Below are positions 1-10,387 of a stretch of DNA of 64,000 nucleotides, one piece after another. The translations under genes and the position numbers were made by a program. The stretch spans positions 17,503,839-17,567,838 of the forward strand of contig CM049316.1 in assembly GCA_026874595.1 (NCBI GenBank). The letters run 5' to 3'. How positions within the stretch are numbered: the stretch's first letter is position 1; each line of letters begins with the position of its first letter. Source of the stretch: Sipunculus nudus (taxonomy: Eukaryota; Annelida; Sipuncula; Golfingiida; Sipunculidae). The notes below the pieces were generated by a model that searched no databases, was not told the origin of the DNA, and saw only the letters and a program-made list of their open reading frames with translations.

Positions 1-370
1 GCCATCTCTTTGGGGTATCATGGCGCGGAACTCCATGGATTCCACAGTCATACTGAACAGGAGGTGAACATTCGACGTCAACGTTATCCACAATTTTCAC
101 ATCGTCAGCAGAATATATTTTCTATATCCGTCAATTTAAGGTGTACCAACGAAGCAAGTTCCGGGAAAGAGGATATTTTTAAATCCTCCAGATGCGTACA
201 TGCCTTCTTTATTATCAACAGCATTTAAACCGACATTGATACCGCCGACCACCTTCAGGCAAGTTTCAAATAACTTCCTACCTATTCTTTTGCCTGTGTT
301 TTCAGACTGTGTGATGTAGAATGAGATAAAAGCATAAAATGGGGTGATGTACGTAATTCCACTGTCTCCT
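1..370 (-). pseudogene. GNAT acetyltransferase-like exon, frameshifted (copy B)
   Basis: Read on the minus strand, this stretch encodes the core of a GNAT N-acetyltransferase fold. A hydrophobic strand (YAFISFYIT) is followed by a degenerate acetyl-CoA loop (NTGKRIGRKLFE, in the place of R/Q-x-x-G-x-G/A) and then by INVGLNAVDNKEGMYASGGFK, which matches the GNAT block seen in proteins with a C-terminal YitH-type domain. The frame stops at TAA (136-138), and the related coding sequence resumes in another frame (VDNVDVECSPPV...) down to the window edge, so a frameshift is visible. The upstream end near 368-370 has a possible acceptor (CAG). It probably belongs with the first-exon fragment at 1469-1567; the rest lies off the left edge. 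I read it as a decaying gene, but an assembly indel or an unusual intron would also explain the break. Confidence 0.55.
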
Positions 371-1468
371 GGAACAAAAATGTACCATTTTTTACGCGAG
401 TAATCTTTTATCTTCTTTTGGCATCAACATTTTGTCAAAATAAATATGAATAAGCATGGTAAGCGAAGAATTAAATTTATCCATAATCTAAATACTATCA
501 CCTAAATAAAGCTGTATATACATTCAAACATTTTTTAAGTTGCTCTAATGTAACAATATTTCAAAAATAATTTGTTCTTATAACAAACTATTTTATTTTG
601 ACTTTTTGGAAGACATATATTGCTGAAAGGGTGATACAGAGTAACATTAGGTATTAACTATTAACTAACACGGTACTGGCACAAGAGTCCTTTCTCTGTG
701 ACCTCATCGCCGTGTATAAATCTGGGATTTGAAGAGGAATCTTGGCTTATATTAGCAGAGGGGCATTTTTTTCTCTCTAAAGTCTGACTTGAACAGCTCC
801 AGACGAATATTAATTAATTTTCTGGCATCCAAGGCCAAGGGTCAATTTCAAATCTTTGGGTGACATTGGTTGAACATGATAAAGTCTCAAAGCACACTGG
901 ACTGCCCTTAGGTGCCCACTGTTTACAGATATCCACTTTATGGTGCTGTCCGCTGATTCGTGTAAAGAAACTTGTTCTATATATATCCTGTAATACCCGA
1001 TAAAAAGTGTTCGGTGAATCAAACCATAATTTATGTCAAAAATAACATACTTATTTTAAAGAAATAACTGGCCTTTAAACCTTTCATGTCTCCTCGGATC
1101 GCCGTTCAATATTCTCACAATCACACACCTTCCTACGGACACCAAATGAATTAAGTCAAGGTAAGCAAGCACCATTGTATCAAAACAATCAATAAATGCG
1201 AGTCATTCGTTAGGATTGGGTTTATTTTCGAGCTATGTGTTTCAGAACCACTCACTTTGTAACTGGTCTTCAGGCAGTGCACACGGCGGATGCGAGTTTG
1301 GATACAGATATTTATCCCGTACACTGTTCAATGAGCAGAGTCGGATCGTAACGTATTTACTTGTTGGGGATATCTCAGTAGATAGGTTCTCAACCTTGTC
1401 ACATTTAACTAACTGATGATCTGCCTATGCTTTCAAAGGTCTAATCAAAAGCCGACCTGGAGAGGGTC

Positions 1469-1567
1469 CTAGTTCCAGCGACCTGCTTTTATCACCTGCT
1501 GAAGTTTTGGCACATTCTTTGCCTCAAGTGGTCTTATGATGTACTCTATATCACAATATTCTGTCAT
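1469..1567 (-). pseudogene. GNAT acetyltransferase-like first exon (copy B)
   Basis: A minus-strand ATG (1565-1567) opens MTEYCDIEYIIRPLEAKNV, followed by PKLQQVIKAGRWN and then a TAG. This is the usual start of GNAT proteins of this type (I-R-x-x-x-x-x-D/N-V-P-x-L ... x-G-W-N). It resembles the fragment at 4848-4997 (MTDYTLHY ... LEAKDV ... EGWN). The stop directly after GRWN removes the segment that normally continues after GWN, and I see no good splice donor there, so this copy is probably broken. It lies upstream, in transcript order, of the fragment at 1-370. Confidence 0.45.
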
Positions 1568-2204
1568 TTTCAGGGATTTGTTATTGACCAGGACAGTTGT
1601 GTAATATTGATCCCTTTGTAACCTTTGACCAAAGATTACAACACTTAACATGAACATAGAGGTATCAGTTCATACCTGAAGCAAATTTTGATCCATGATC
1701 ACATCACTGTCAGGAACATGTGTGCTGGTCAAAACCTGAATCACAGCCGAAAAACTATCGATGTCAGAGCCATCACTGTCGCAACCACGCGGCAAATATA
1801 TACCTAATTGACGTCTATTTCGCCGTCTCATTCCATCAATTGGTTAAGTACGGTGGGTTTTGGTTAGCGCCACATATCACCGCCTCCCTGAACTATTACT
1901 TATCAGTATTAATTCCCATTCTGCATATGGAATGATTAAGGGATCGTTTAAAAGAACACTGTATTGTTTGCGTACTTCTAGATGTGCAACTTCGTAAACC
2001 AGAACGCACTCGATCGACATCTGCCGAGTACGTTCGTTTTGAACTCAATCCCTGTCATCAGCTGGTTATGATGTCTGCGTTCGTCATGTATACTTTCAAG
2101 GCGAATAAACCTTCTACAGTGGAAACTCTCGATACAAGACTGTTACCTGACAATTATTGTTGCTCCTTCCAAAACATTTTCGCCAAACCAACATACTTAA
2201 TAAT

Positions 2205-2935
2205 AAATATAATAATATAATTATTATTATTATTATTATTATTATAAAGTATTTATATAGCGCCAATTCTCCGATGGTCGGAATTACAGCGCAAATCCCA
2301 CACACACACATACCTATACACAGTTTCATGGAAATCTGCTGCTACTTGTGCCTGCCCTCCCGAAAAAAAATCATATTAATCACCATAAGCTTGCTGAAAG
2401 AGATACGTTTTTAAATTAGTTTTAAATGATACAAGGAGATTTTCTAAGTGTAGTAGGAAGTGAATTCAAACTTTTTGGGCTATGAAACGAAAGAAACTTT
2501 CATCGACTTTCAGTCGGTCTTACGCTTTTTAAGAATGAGACGCCCAGCATTATTCTGGACAATCTGTAGCCGTAGGACTTGTTCTGCCAGTAAACAAGCA
2601 ATAACTGAATTACTGTAATCCATACAAGAGTTTACTGTGGCGCAAATGAACCGACAGCACAGATTAGTTGAGTGGAAACGCCGGATGGAAGCTATATATA
2701 CGGCGGAGCTCGAGAAAGGCCACACGGCATATACTACTAATATAATCATGTTTTAAAAGATTACGATCAATCTTAACACCTAGATACTTCATTGAATTTT
2801 GCAAAGGAGCAGTGCAGCCCCCAGTGCTAATGGACTCACTGTCAGTCATCCTTAGAAGAAGCTTAGATCCGACAGGCATAATTTCAGATTTCTTATCAGT
2901 ATTCAATTCAATTTTGTATCAGAAACACGATAATT
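2205..2935 (-). mobile_element. 5'-truncated non-LTR retrotransposon (L2/CR1-like), reverse-transcriptase C-terminus plus 3' tail
   Basis: The minus strand reads, in order, NTDKKSEIMPVGSKLLLR, then SMKYLGVKIDRNL and SSICRVAFLELRRIYSF. After a frame change comes NSVIACLLAEQVLRLQIVQ and NNAGRLILKKRKTD. These are the classic C-terminal reverse-transcriptase blocks of L2/CR1/Jockey-group elements. Downstream lies a 3' untranslated stretch ending in GCGCTATATAAATACTTTAT and a (TAA)n tail (about 2205-2247), the expected 3' terminus for this orientation. The frame change near 2664-2749 and the 5' truncation near 2935 show a dead copy. No endonuclease domain is present. Confidence 0.8.
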
Positions 2936-3862
2936 CCTGTCTTTAACTAAATGACGTTTCTACTTTGAAAAGACGTATTAAAAGAAGTAATGCATAGTGT
3001 TTCAGTTTTACCATGAGCATTTTATAACATGCCGACTCATAGCCTTCAAAACAAGGACTTGTATAATTTTGCTTTGCTTTTAAATCTGACTACATTAGTG
3101 CTTTCATTAAGTTCATCTAAAAATTGATCAAACTGGGTGAAATATATTGTGATTCCTGCAAGGCGTAAAACTGTTATGAAGAAGTAAAATGCATGTGTAT
3201 TGTTAAATTAAAATAAGCAAAAAATTGTATATGGGGATTTCATAGTTCATGCCTTTTACCTGTTCAAAGAAAAACACAGCTGCTGTTACATATTTAAGAT
3301 AACAAAGTGATGCAGGCATGTACATTAATTTATAAGTATAAATATCACAGAAAGGTTGAGGATTTGTCTATGTTCCTTTTTAATGCTAACTTTTTCCATT
3401 TGCGAACTGTATTTGTTACGCTTAGAAAGAACTCGCGAATCGTAAAAAGACAAGGGTATCTCGAAATCTTTTGCAATAATTCGTAATAGTTCATGCGACA
3501 TTAAATCTACATGTTCCATTGTAAATTATATTCAAATGGAATATCTATATTGGAAGGGGAATGTTTAGAAAGCTGCATTGCCAAGCAATACTGTGGAACT
3601 CTGTCAGAATATGAATAAAAGATAACACTCGAGCAATTAGCAAGCATTCCTGGCCTGGTCTAAGTGTTTTTACATATAGGTGCGAAGTTTCCTATTAGGA
3701 TTGCAAGCAACATCCTCCGCTCCCGGGCCCCTCTCAATTATTTTTCCTGCGTTAACCGATAGTATACCACGGAGACTGGAAGGAAGTCTGATTGGACTGA
3801 AGAATAAATTATAAAAGCGTTCACATTAACTTATAAAGGTGTAATGAGAGACAGGACAATGA

Positions 3863-4195
3863 TTATATGACTGTATTATCCCCGGTACATATTGAATAAA
3901 CTGGCCTCAGGTTGACCTCTGTGTCGTCCTTGGTGAACATTTGCACAGTCTGATAGAGCGGTTTGACAAGATAAATCAACTCCGTGAAAAGTTTAATAGC
4001 CTCATCGTTCACTGACGGTAAGACCATCTGTACTGTATCTCCAGGAACAACGTTGCTATATAATTCTTTCCATAACGATTGAGCGACGGACTTTGACTCA
4101 GCATACAAAGGCATGATCCTGTAGCCGGAAACACCTGGCCACTTGCACCCGTAACCCAAGATTTTCTTTCCTTTCATCGCTACCTTACTCAGTAT
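3863..4195 (-). pseudogene. GNAT/YitH-type acetyltransferase, C-terminal exon (copy A), itself intact
   Basis: A continuous minus-strand frame encodes about 105-110 residues: KKILGYGCKWP, GYRIMPLYAESKSVAQSLW, then GDTVQMVLPSVND and a C-terminus VYSICTGDNTVI before a stop. The signature (L-G-Y-G-C ... G-Y-R-I-x-P-L-Y-A-x-S) matches the second, YitH-like half of GNAT N-acetyltransferases that are expanded in marine invertebrates, some annotated as holothin-type acetyltransferases. The exon is uninterrupted. The only upstream partner in range, at 4848-4997, lacks a block and ends in a stop, and no GNAT-core exon is visible between them. I therefore treat the locus as a probable pseudogene, although this exon could belong to a gene whose other exons I failed to see. 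Confidence 0.5.
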
Positions 4196-4847
4196 ACATG
4201 AGAAAATGTTACGGTACCAAGAATCCGAAATGAGGTAACCGGGTGTGTTTCCTTGTGAACTCTGTTAGAAGCCTTGCTCGTTTAAATTAAATCATCATTA
4301 ATTCAAACGTTAATTAAAGGGACATAATCAGGAGCAATATAATCAATATTTTTCCTATTCTTTCACACTATCAGTTCAGTTTTGCTTTATATAAAAGTTT
4401 CCCAGCAAAACCATTCTAGTCTCATTTTCTCGCTTACGACGGTTTAACAATATGTTATAACCCTGCTTGTTGGTAAACACAGTCTGCTTATAACAAGGTC
4501 GCGTGCCTGGAGGTCCGGTAAGGAGTGAAAACACGCAGTGTTTCAGCCAGCGGAAACATATATTACTTTTTTTTTAACAGTCAGTCAGCGCATCTCCTTA
4601 TTGGCACGTGTTGTGGCTCCGTGTAGCACGCGGCCCGACGCACTGTGTTTTTGTTTCACCTGCGATCGAGCCCGGTTCACTGTTTTTTACACAAGTGTAC
4701 AGGAGTAAGCAAACGGTTTCAAAGCAATATTTTTGCAGGTAAAGATTTATTTTAAAGGGAAAAAGCTATTTTTCATGTTACCTCAACTTGCTTTTTAGTT
4801 GATTGGGCCCCTTAAATCGAACTGAACTTACTCATTGATTGTCCATC

Positions 4848-4997
4848 CTATCCACCCACCACGAGAAAACAGCCCTCTGACAGAGTGCGACAGGACTCGA
4901 TATATTCACTGGTAAAATTCCAGCCTTCTGCCTCTAGAACATCCTTTGCCTCAAGTGTCTGATGGTGTACGCGATAATGTAGTGTGTAGTCTGTCAT
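4848..4997 (-). pseudogene. GNAT acetyltransferase-like N-terminal fragment (copy A)
   Basis: The minus-strand ATG (4995-4997) begins MTDYTLHYRV and continues through LEAKDVLEAEGWNFTSEYIE to GCFLVVGG, then TAG. GWNFTSEYIESC followed by G-C-F-L-V matches the N-terminal strand of GNAT proteins of this type. Compared with the fragment at 1469-1567 it lacks about nine residues (the PKLQQVIK block), and the codons for the I-R-x-L motif sit in another frame (TAC ACC ATC AGA). Two compensating indels would explain this. The in-frame stop just after VVGG, where the family continues with a D-G turn, supports pseudogene status. Confidence 0.45.
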
Positions 4998-5009
4998 GGT
5001 CACTTATTG

Positions 5010-6440
5010 AGTGAAGAGCCAAAAACTAAAACTGATTCATATGTAAATTGTTCCCTCTGCGAGCTTTTCGCGAAACAAACACTAGTAACACAAATATCAA
5101 GACGCCTGGCTTATCTAAAACTTTATCAAGTGTGATTTCAGCTTCATGAGATTTGTGTGTTGCTGCATTGTTAAGTGGCTGACTGAGGCCCAGTATTTAA
5201 CATAACAGATAAGATAAATGTATTTTCTTCTTATATTTATTAGACATTATGACATTAGCGCAACACAAAGAAAGACAGAAATCTAGGCTATAATGGAGAT
5301 GTGGGGATTCAATTGCCAAATAAATAGGAGCATGGGCACATAATGTAAATAAGAATAAATGGTGAATTAACATATATGAACTACTGATGGCATATACCAT
5401 ATATATCTGCACTTTATGAATACAAGTATATGATGAATGATAAACATTCAATCAAATGAAATTTTATTCATTCAAATGAGCATTTAAGGGATCTCAGTAT
5501 TACAGGAAAACTCAGGGAAGGTATAATATCCATAGAATTATAAAATAATTCAACATGAAAAATCTTCTGCAATAGATACTGCCAGGACAAAAAAAAATCC
5601 CTGTTGCATGGCAAGTAAAATCAATCTCCTGGCGAGTCATGCTTCTGCTTTTGTTCCGAGAGAGATTTAGTGAATACTTTGCAGGAAAAGTTCAGCTCAT
5701 ACAGGGAACATTCTGGACTACGTTTAAGTGTAAACAGTACTTTTGCTCCTCAAGGTTTGAAAAGTTCACACCAGTCACTATGATTTAACTTACTTAGCTA
5801 ACTGGTCAATTTAGAGCTTCACGCTGCTCATTTTATCCCATTCTAAAGCCTTTACTGAGGAAGTGTATGACAAATATAATCAGTTGCCTGTATGTCCATT
5901 TTGATGAAAAACTGCGAGACATCTACATCTGCATACAGTCCAATGCACACTTTTGAATGTGCACTCACTAATGGTCATAAGGACATAATATGCATGTGCA
6001 GTAAATGAAAAGATGTGCATGATGTTGCCGTTGTACCATATGAGTACAGCACTGGACAGTGTCTACCATAGTAAACACGTTTAAATCTTCCTGGCGCCAT
6101 TTAAGGGGTTGTGCTGGAATGGTCATTGTCCGCAATCTATCTTAGTGGTCTTTCTCGGGTAGTCTGTGTAAACGGAAAACATGTTAACCAAAACATCCTC
6201 AAGCATGGGGTATGTCAGACCTCATTTTTGGATATCTTGTTGTTCTCCATTAACACAACTCAAGCAGATGACATGGGATAATGCACCATCTTCATGCTGA
6301 TTACTGTAAATCTTTCCAGTGTCCGATGTGATTGCCGCAGATAAAACAAACATTGCTGCATGTGTCCTTGATCTAAATAGATGATGTAAACAAGTGCAAT
6401 GGCAATTAAACCAAACATCTTTTTATCTGTTCCTATATCA
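5010..6440. other. Intergenic, nothing recognised
   Basis: AT-rich sequence with no coding similarity, RNA gene or clear repeat structure that I can support. The short open frames here look like chance. Confidence 0.6.
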
Positions 6441-6448
6441 CATAAGAA

Positions 6449-6896
6449 CTAGTCTACTACTTCCGGCAGTAGACCACCGTTGATGGCGATGTGTTCGCCA
6501 TCCTCTCTACTAGAAATCAAGAGATGACATTTGACAATGGATTCATTTTCAGGCATCACATCAGCGTTCGTGTCAAGGCAGGACACCCGACTTTCAAATT
6601 CGTAAAATTTGAAGAATTTCCCGATCTCACAGCGTATTGAGTAAAATATTTTCTTCCTTACATCCTAGTGTCTACATAGTTTAGCTCTGTCTATCATCTC
6701 AAAGCTATACGCAATGAAACACATTAAGTTCCTCGTCAGTAAAATTGTACCACGCATGTATATACAATATACTGGCCCTTTATTGGTTTTATCGGTTGGA
6801 ACAAACTTCCGTAAATTACCAGAAATTGAAAAATGGTCCAAAGGTGCCTTTAAAGAGGTTTCATTTTTGTGAATCATGTGGACAGTGGCAGCGCTT
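6449..6896 (-). other. Unidentified open stretch, possible gene remnant
   Basis: One minus-strand frame stays open for about 140 codons with a single in-frame TAG at 6665-6667. The first part includes RGTILLTRNLMCFIAYSFEM; the second includes CEIGKFFKFYEFESRVSCL and ESIVKCHLLISSREDGEHIA, and ends at TAG (6449-6451). The composition looks more protein-like than neighbouring frames. I recognise no family and see no convincing splice sites, so it may be a decayed exon or chance. Confidence 0.25.
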
Positions 6897-6899
6897 TAC

Positions 6900-9590
6900 A
6901 TGATTCATACAGATTGGAGACGGCGCTTTATAATATTGTTATTATTATATCTATCATGATAATTTTCGACAACAAAGTTTGTATCAAGTAGCCTATTCAT
7001 ATCAGTAAAGGGAGTGTTAAGATGTACGCTTTCCAAAATTGTCATTGTTTAAAACCATATTACATGCCCCCAAAAAAGACACGACCTAATGTGATTTCAG
7101 TTGGTTATTTACAATGCATAGAGTAAGGGATTTGGTTCAGGGAGCTTATCTAACTTAACGTACAACCATATTCACTTAACTTGTAATGTGTGAATGAGCA
7201 CCAAGGACTTCAACCCACACTTGTATGTCTTTTCACGTGATCCATATTGCACGGTCTATGGAACTGATTGAAAGTGGCCGCCATAGTCCATATTTATGAG
7301 ATCTTACATTAACCCCTGCACGCTATAATATAATATATCTATACCTGACGCTTTATATTACTGAATTAAGATGAAACCTCACTTTCACGCCTACATTCAT
7401 ATCAAGTCTCACAACTGCAGCGACATCTGTTGGGTTTCTGGCAAATCGATGGTGCTGTGTGCTTTCGTGTGGCTAACATTTAAGTGGCATTGACGTGATA
7501 TTGACCAGGTACGCATCCAGAGATGAATTTCCTAGACTCTATTACACTTCATCAGTATAACTGTGAACTTTTATTAAATACACACCTGATTATTTGTTTT
7601 GAAAAATTGGTTGTACAGCTTTTGAAGCGTTTAACACGATCGCCTAAAAGATATTGTTGGAATTTTTAATCCCACAAGATAAATAACAAATACCAGATAT
7701 GGGAAATTTTGTCGTTTTATAGTGTATTTTATTTTATATCGAACAAACTATTGTGAAAGCTCAGAACCGGTAGTCCGATGCAAGCCTCATGATGTTTCAC
7801 ATTGGCCTATTACACATGATATTATTCAATGTAAAATGATTAGTACGCAATCATGAGTGTTTAACCCTATCCGACTTCCATTTTGTCATAATAATTTTGT
7901 AATGCTCCTCAGATGATGGAGATTTAATAAGGACCTACCTGTCGTAATGTTAGAAGTCTCTAGGTTAAATTGCTGCAATGTGCGGCTTCTGGCGGATATG
8001 CTGTCGTTCCAAGGATTCCGTTCCTGACTGGTGGTAAAAAAATAGCACTAAATGACTTTTTATGCATCTCGATCGTTTATACGTACCTTCAATTTTGCTA
8101 AAGCCTAAGTCAAAACACCTTCAGGTCTTATTTTTTTTAACCAAACCAAAAAGAGAATCCGTTTACGAAAGGCTTACATTTATTACATATGAACATATGC
8201 TTATAATATTTGTCATGGTTAATCCCAGTAAGATTGGCTATTGGCATAATTTTCTTTCCTGTATTAGTTATTCCATGTTTCATTTAAATACCTTATCGCA
8301 TCGTCCAAAAAATATAGCAAATAATGCAATTTAAGATAATTAAAGAGATTTTGATTAATATACTTCTCTATTTTATTTAAATTGATAATATATACGTGCA
8401 TGTACTGAAAGACCCAAAAAAATTGATCACATTAAAGGATGTACATGTATATCAATCAGTTCATTCGTCTCAAGGAAAGATCCTAGAGTTCGCATTATAT
8501 TTGTGATGCGGACATTATATATATGTGATCTAAATGTATCATTAAAATACTATTGGTATTAGCAGTCATGGTGAACATAAGTGTCAAAAAGAAATGCAGG
8601 TACCAGTAACTTTCATTTTGACATAAAATCAAAAAAGACCTACAACAACCTGACAGTAACGATAAACAAGTTTAATTCAATTAATGGTTATCTTAGCATG
8701 CCTCAAAATGAATAAAAGCAATATTTGTTTCGAAAATTAAAAACAAACTTATTAGGCATGACCATGCATATTGGATGGCTGCATTTTCAACAAAATATTA
8801 AATTGAATTAAATATTTATGAGCTGTGGATGTATCTTTGAACATGTAATTCATAACACCAACACAAAAATCCTAATTATCAGTTGTGGGCAAAAATATAA
8901 ACAATGGTTCGTTTTGGTAGAGTTATATCTGTGTGTATCTTTGTGTATTAATTGTTTACCATTATATTTACCCACATACTAATATTTTATGAATTTGATT
9001 CATTAACAACAGGAAAATAAATAAATTATAAATGAAACAAACTATAAATTTAAAATTTATGCACAATATTTTATTATACATGTGTTGATGTAATACTGCT
9101 CTTCATTTTGCATTATCCACTGTAGACGTCGCTTTCGTATACTGCGTTTCACATTAAAGTAAAAAAAAGGTACCTGGAAAAGAATCCATTTAATAAAGGA
9201 GATACTGTAACTGACCCACTGGTATTAATTACATACAACTATTACGTCAAGGTTGATAATTAATCGAGGATGAGAAGATATAATAATGCTATTAAAATGA
9301 GCGCTGTGGAAGTCCATAAAAAAGGAAATGACAATAATCAGCTGGAGAAATTTGGACTAGAGATGACAATTCCCAAAATAATTTTTATGGTATTTTACCT
9401 ATTAGTTCAAGGATAACGTAAGGTGGAGTATCTTCAGGCTGTTCAGAAACATCTCAAATGGCTGAACAAATAAACCGCTGTTAAGCTAATACACTATACA
9501 ATGGCACAATAACAAAGATCAGAGAGCGTGCGAAACGGTCGTAATAATGTGCAGTGTCTTATCCCAGTCTGTTCCTATTTAGCACAGGTA
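6900..9590. other. Intergenic, nothing recognised
   Basis: AT-rich sequence upstream of the receptor gene. I see no gene, RNA or structured repeat. Any distal regulatory elements of the downstream gene would lie here but cannot be recognised by eye. Confidence 0.6.
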
Positions 9591-9599
9591 AATATGAAA

Positions 9600-9830
9600 T
9601 ACCTCGAGATGCTCGGTTCGGTCACGGGTCAGCACTTTTATTTAGTAGAGAGTGGAGTACGGGATTCTGAGTTGTATGTGAGCAGCGGACCTTGACTGGT
9701 AAAGGAGAATAAAGATGATACACGGACCGGTTTACACGACACTTGGTCCGCAGTGGGAGGCTGCTATCTGGGTCGGTCACGGTACCGCCGATGGGAACAG
9801 CTGCCGTGGATGTCTTTATTTTATCAAAAG
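9600..9830 (+). promoter_or_regulatory. Candidate 5' untranslated exon of the receptor gene
   Basis: This less AT-rich stretch ends in a strong donor, TCAAAAG|GTAAGT (intron from 9831). A matching acceptor with a TTGCAG end precedes 10253, 41 bases before the receptor start codon. If spliced, an upstream ATG (9791) would open a short uORF that ends at TAA in 10253-10293, so this exon would be noncoding or carry a uORF. The transcription start is not determined and the 5' boundary given is a guess. Confidence 0.4.
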
Positions 9831-10121
9831 GTAAGTCTTTAAATGTTGTGATTATACCAAAGATATTTGAAGAGGTGTGCACACATACCATAATAGTCTC
9901 TGTACATTTGAAGAGGTTCGTGAATTATGTCATAAATGTCCGCAAGTGATGGTAACATCTTTGATATGAAGGCGGTTTTATACACTGGCATATTCGCCGA
10001 GTTATAAATTCCTTTTTGAGCAAACTTTGCAGTATTCCGAGATAAACTGTTTTACTATATCTTTAATGTCTATATATGGCATTTATTGTATTAATCTGTA
10101 TTCATACAAATCTCCTATAAG

Positions 10122-10125
<4 letters not shown>

Positions 10126-10157
<32 letters not shown>
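10126..10157. repeat. (GA)n microsatellite
   Basis: About 16 GA repeats, just upstream of the first coding exon and inside the inferred 5' UTR intron. Confidence 0.9.
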
Positions 10158-10160
<3 letters not shown>

Positions 10161-10293
10161 TAGATTATCATAAATATTATGTAAAGGATGAAAATCATTA
10201 ACTGATAAGCCATGTTGTATTTGAAATGTATAAAATAGTTTGTATGTTGCAGGACTGAGGGTAGCCTGGGGAGAGTTATCGTAACCAGGCAAC

Positions 10294-10387
10294 ATGTTTA
10301 ACCATGGCAACACGTGGACGTGTCTTGCTATACTGCATTTCGTGACCATAGCAACTGCAGGACTCCTAGCAATGACACCAGTAGCAG
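10294..10387 (+). CDS. Receptor exon 1: signal peptide
   Basis: It encodes residues 1-31, starting MFNHGNTWT followed by a hydrophobic core [17 protein letters not shown]. This is a typical secretory signal peptide. The start codon has A at -3 (AAC ATG T), and the next exon begins the first propeller. It ends in phase 1 at GCAG|GTATAG. Confidence 0.85.

Noticed and set aside
2114-2329. Poly-isoleucine open frames around 2220
   Set aside because: Translations of the (TAA/ATT)n tail of the retrotransposon fragment, not genes.
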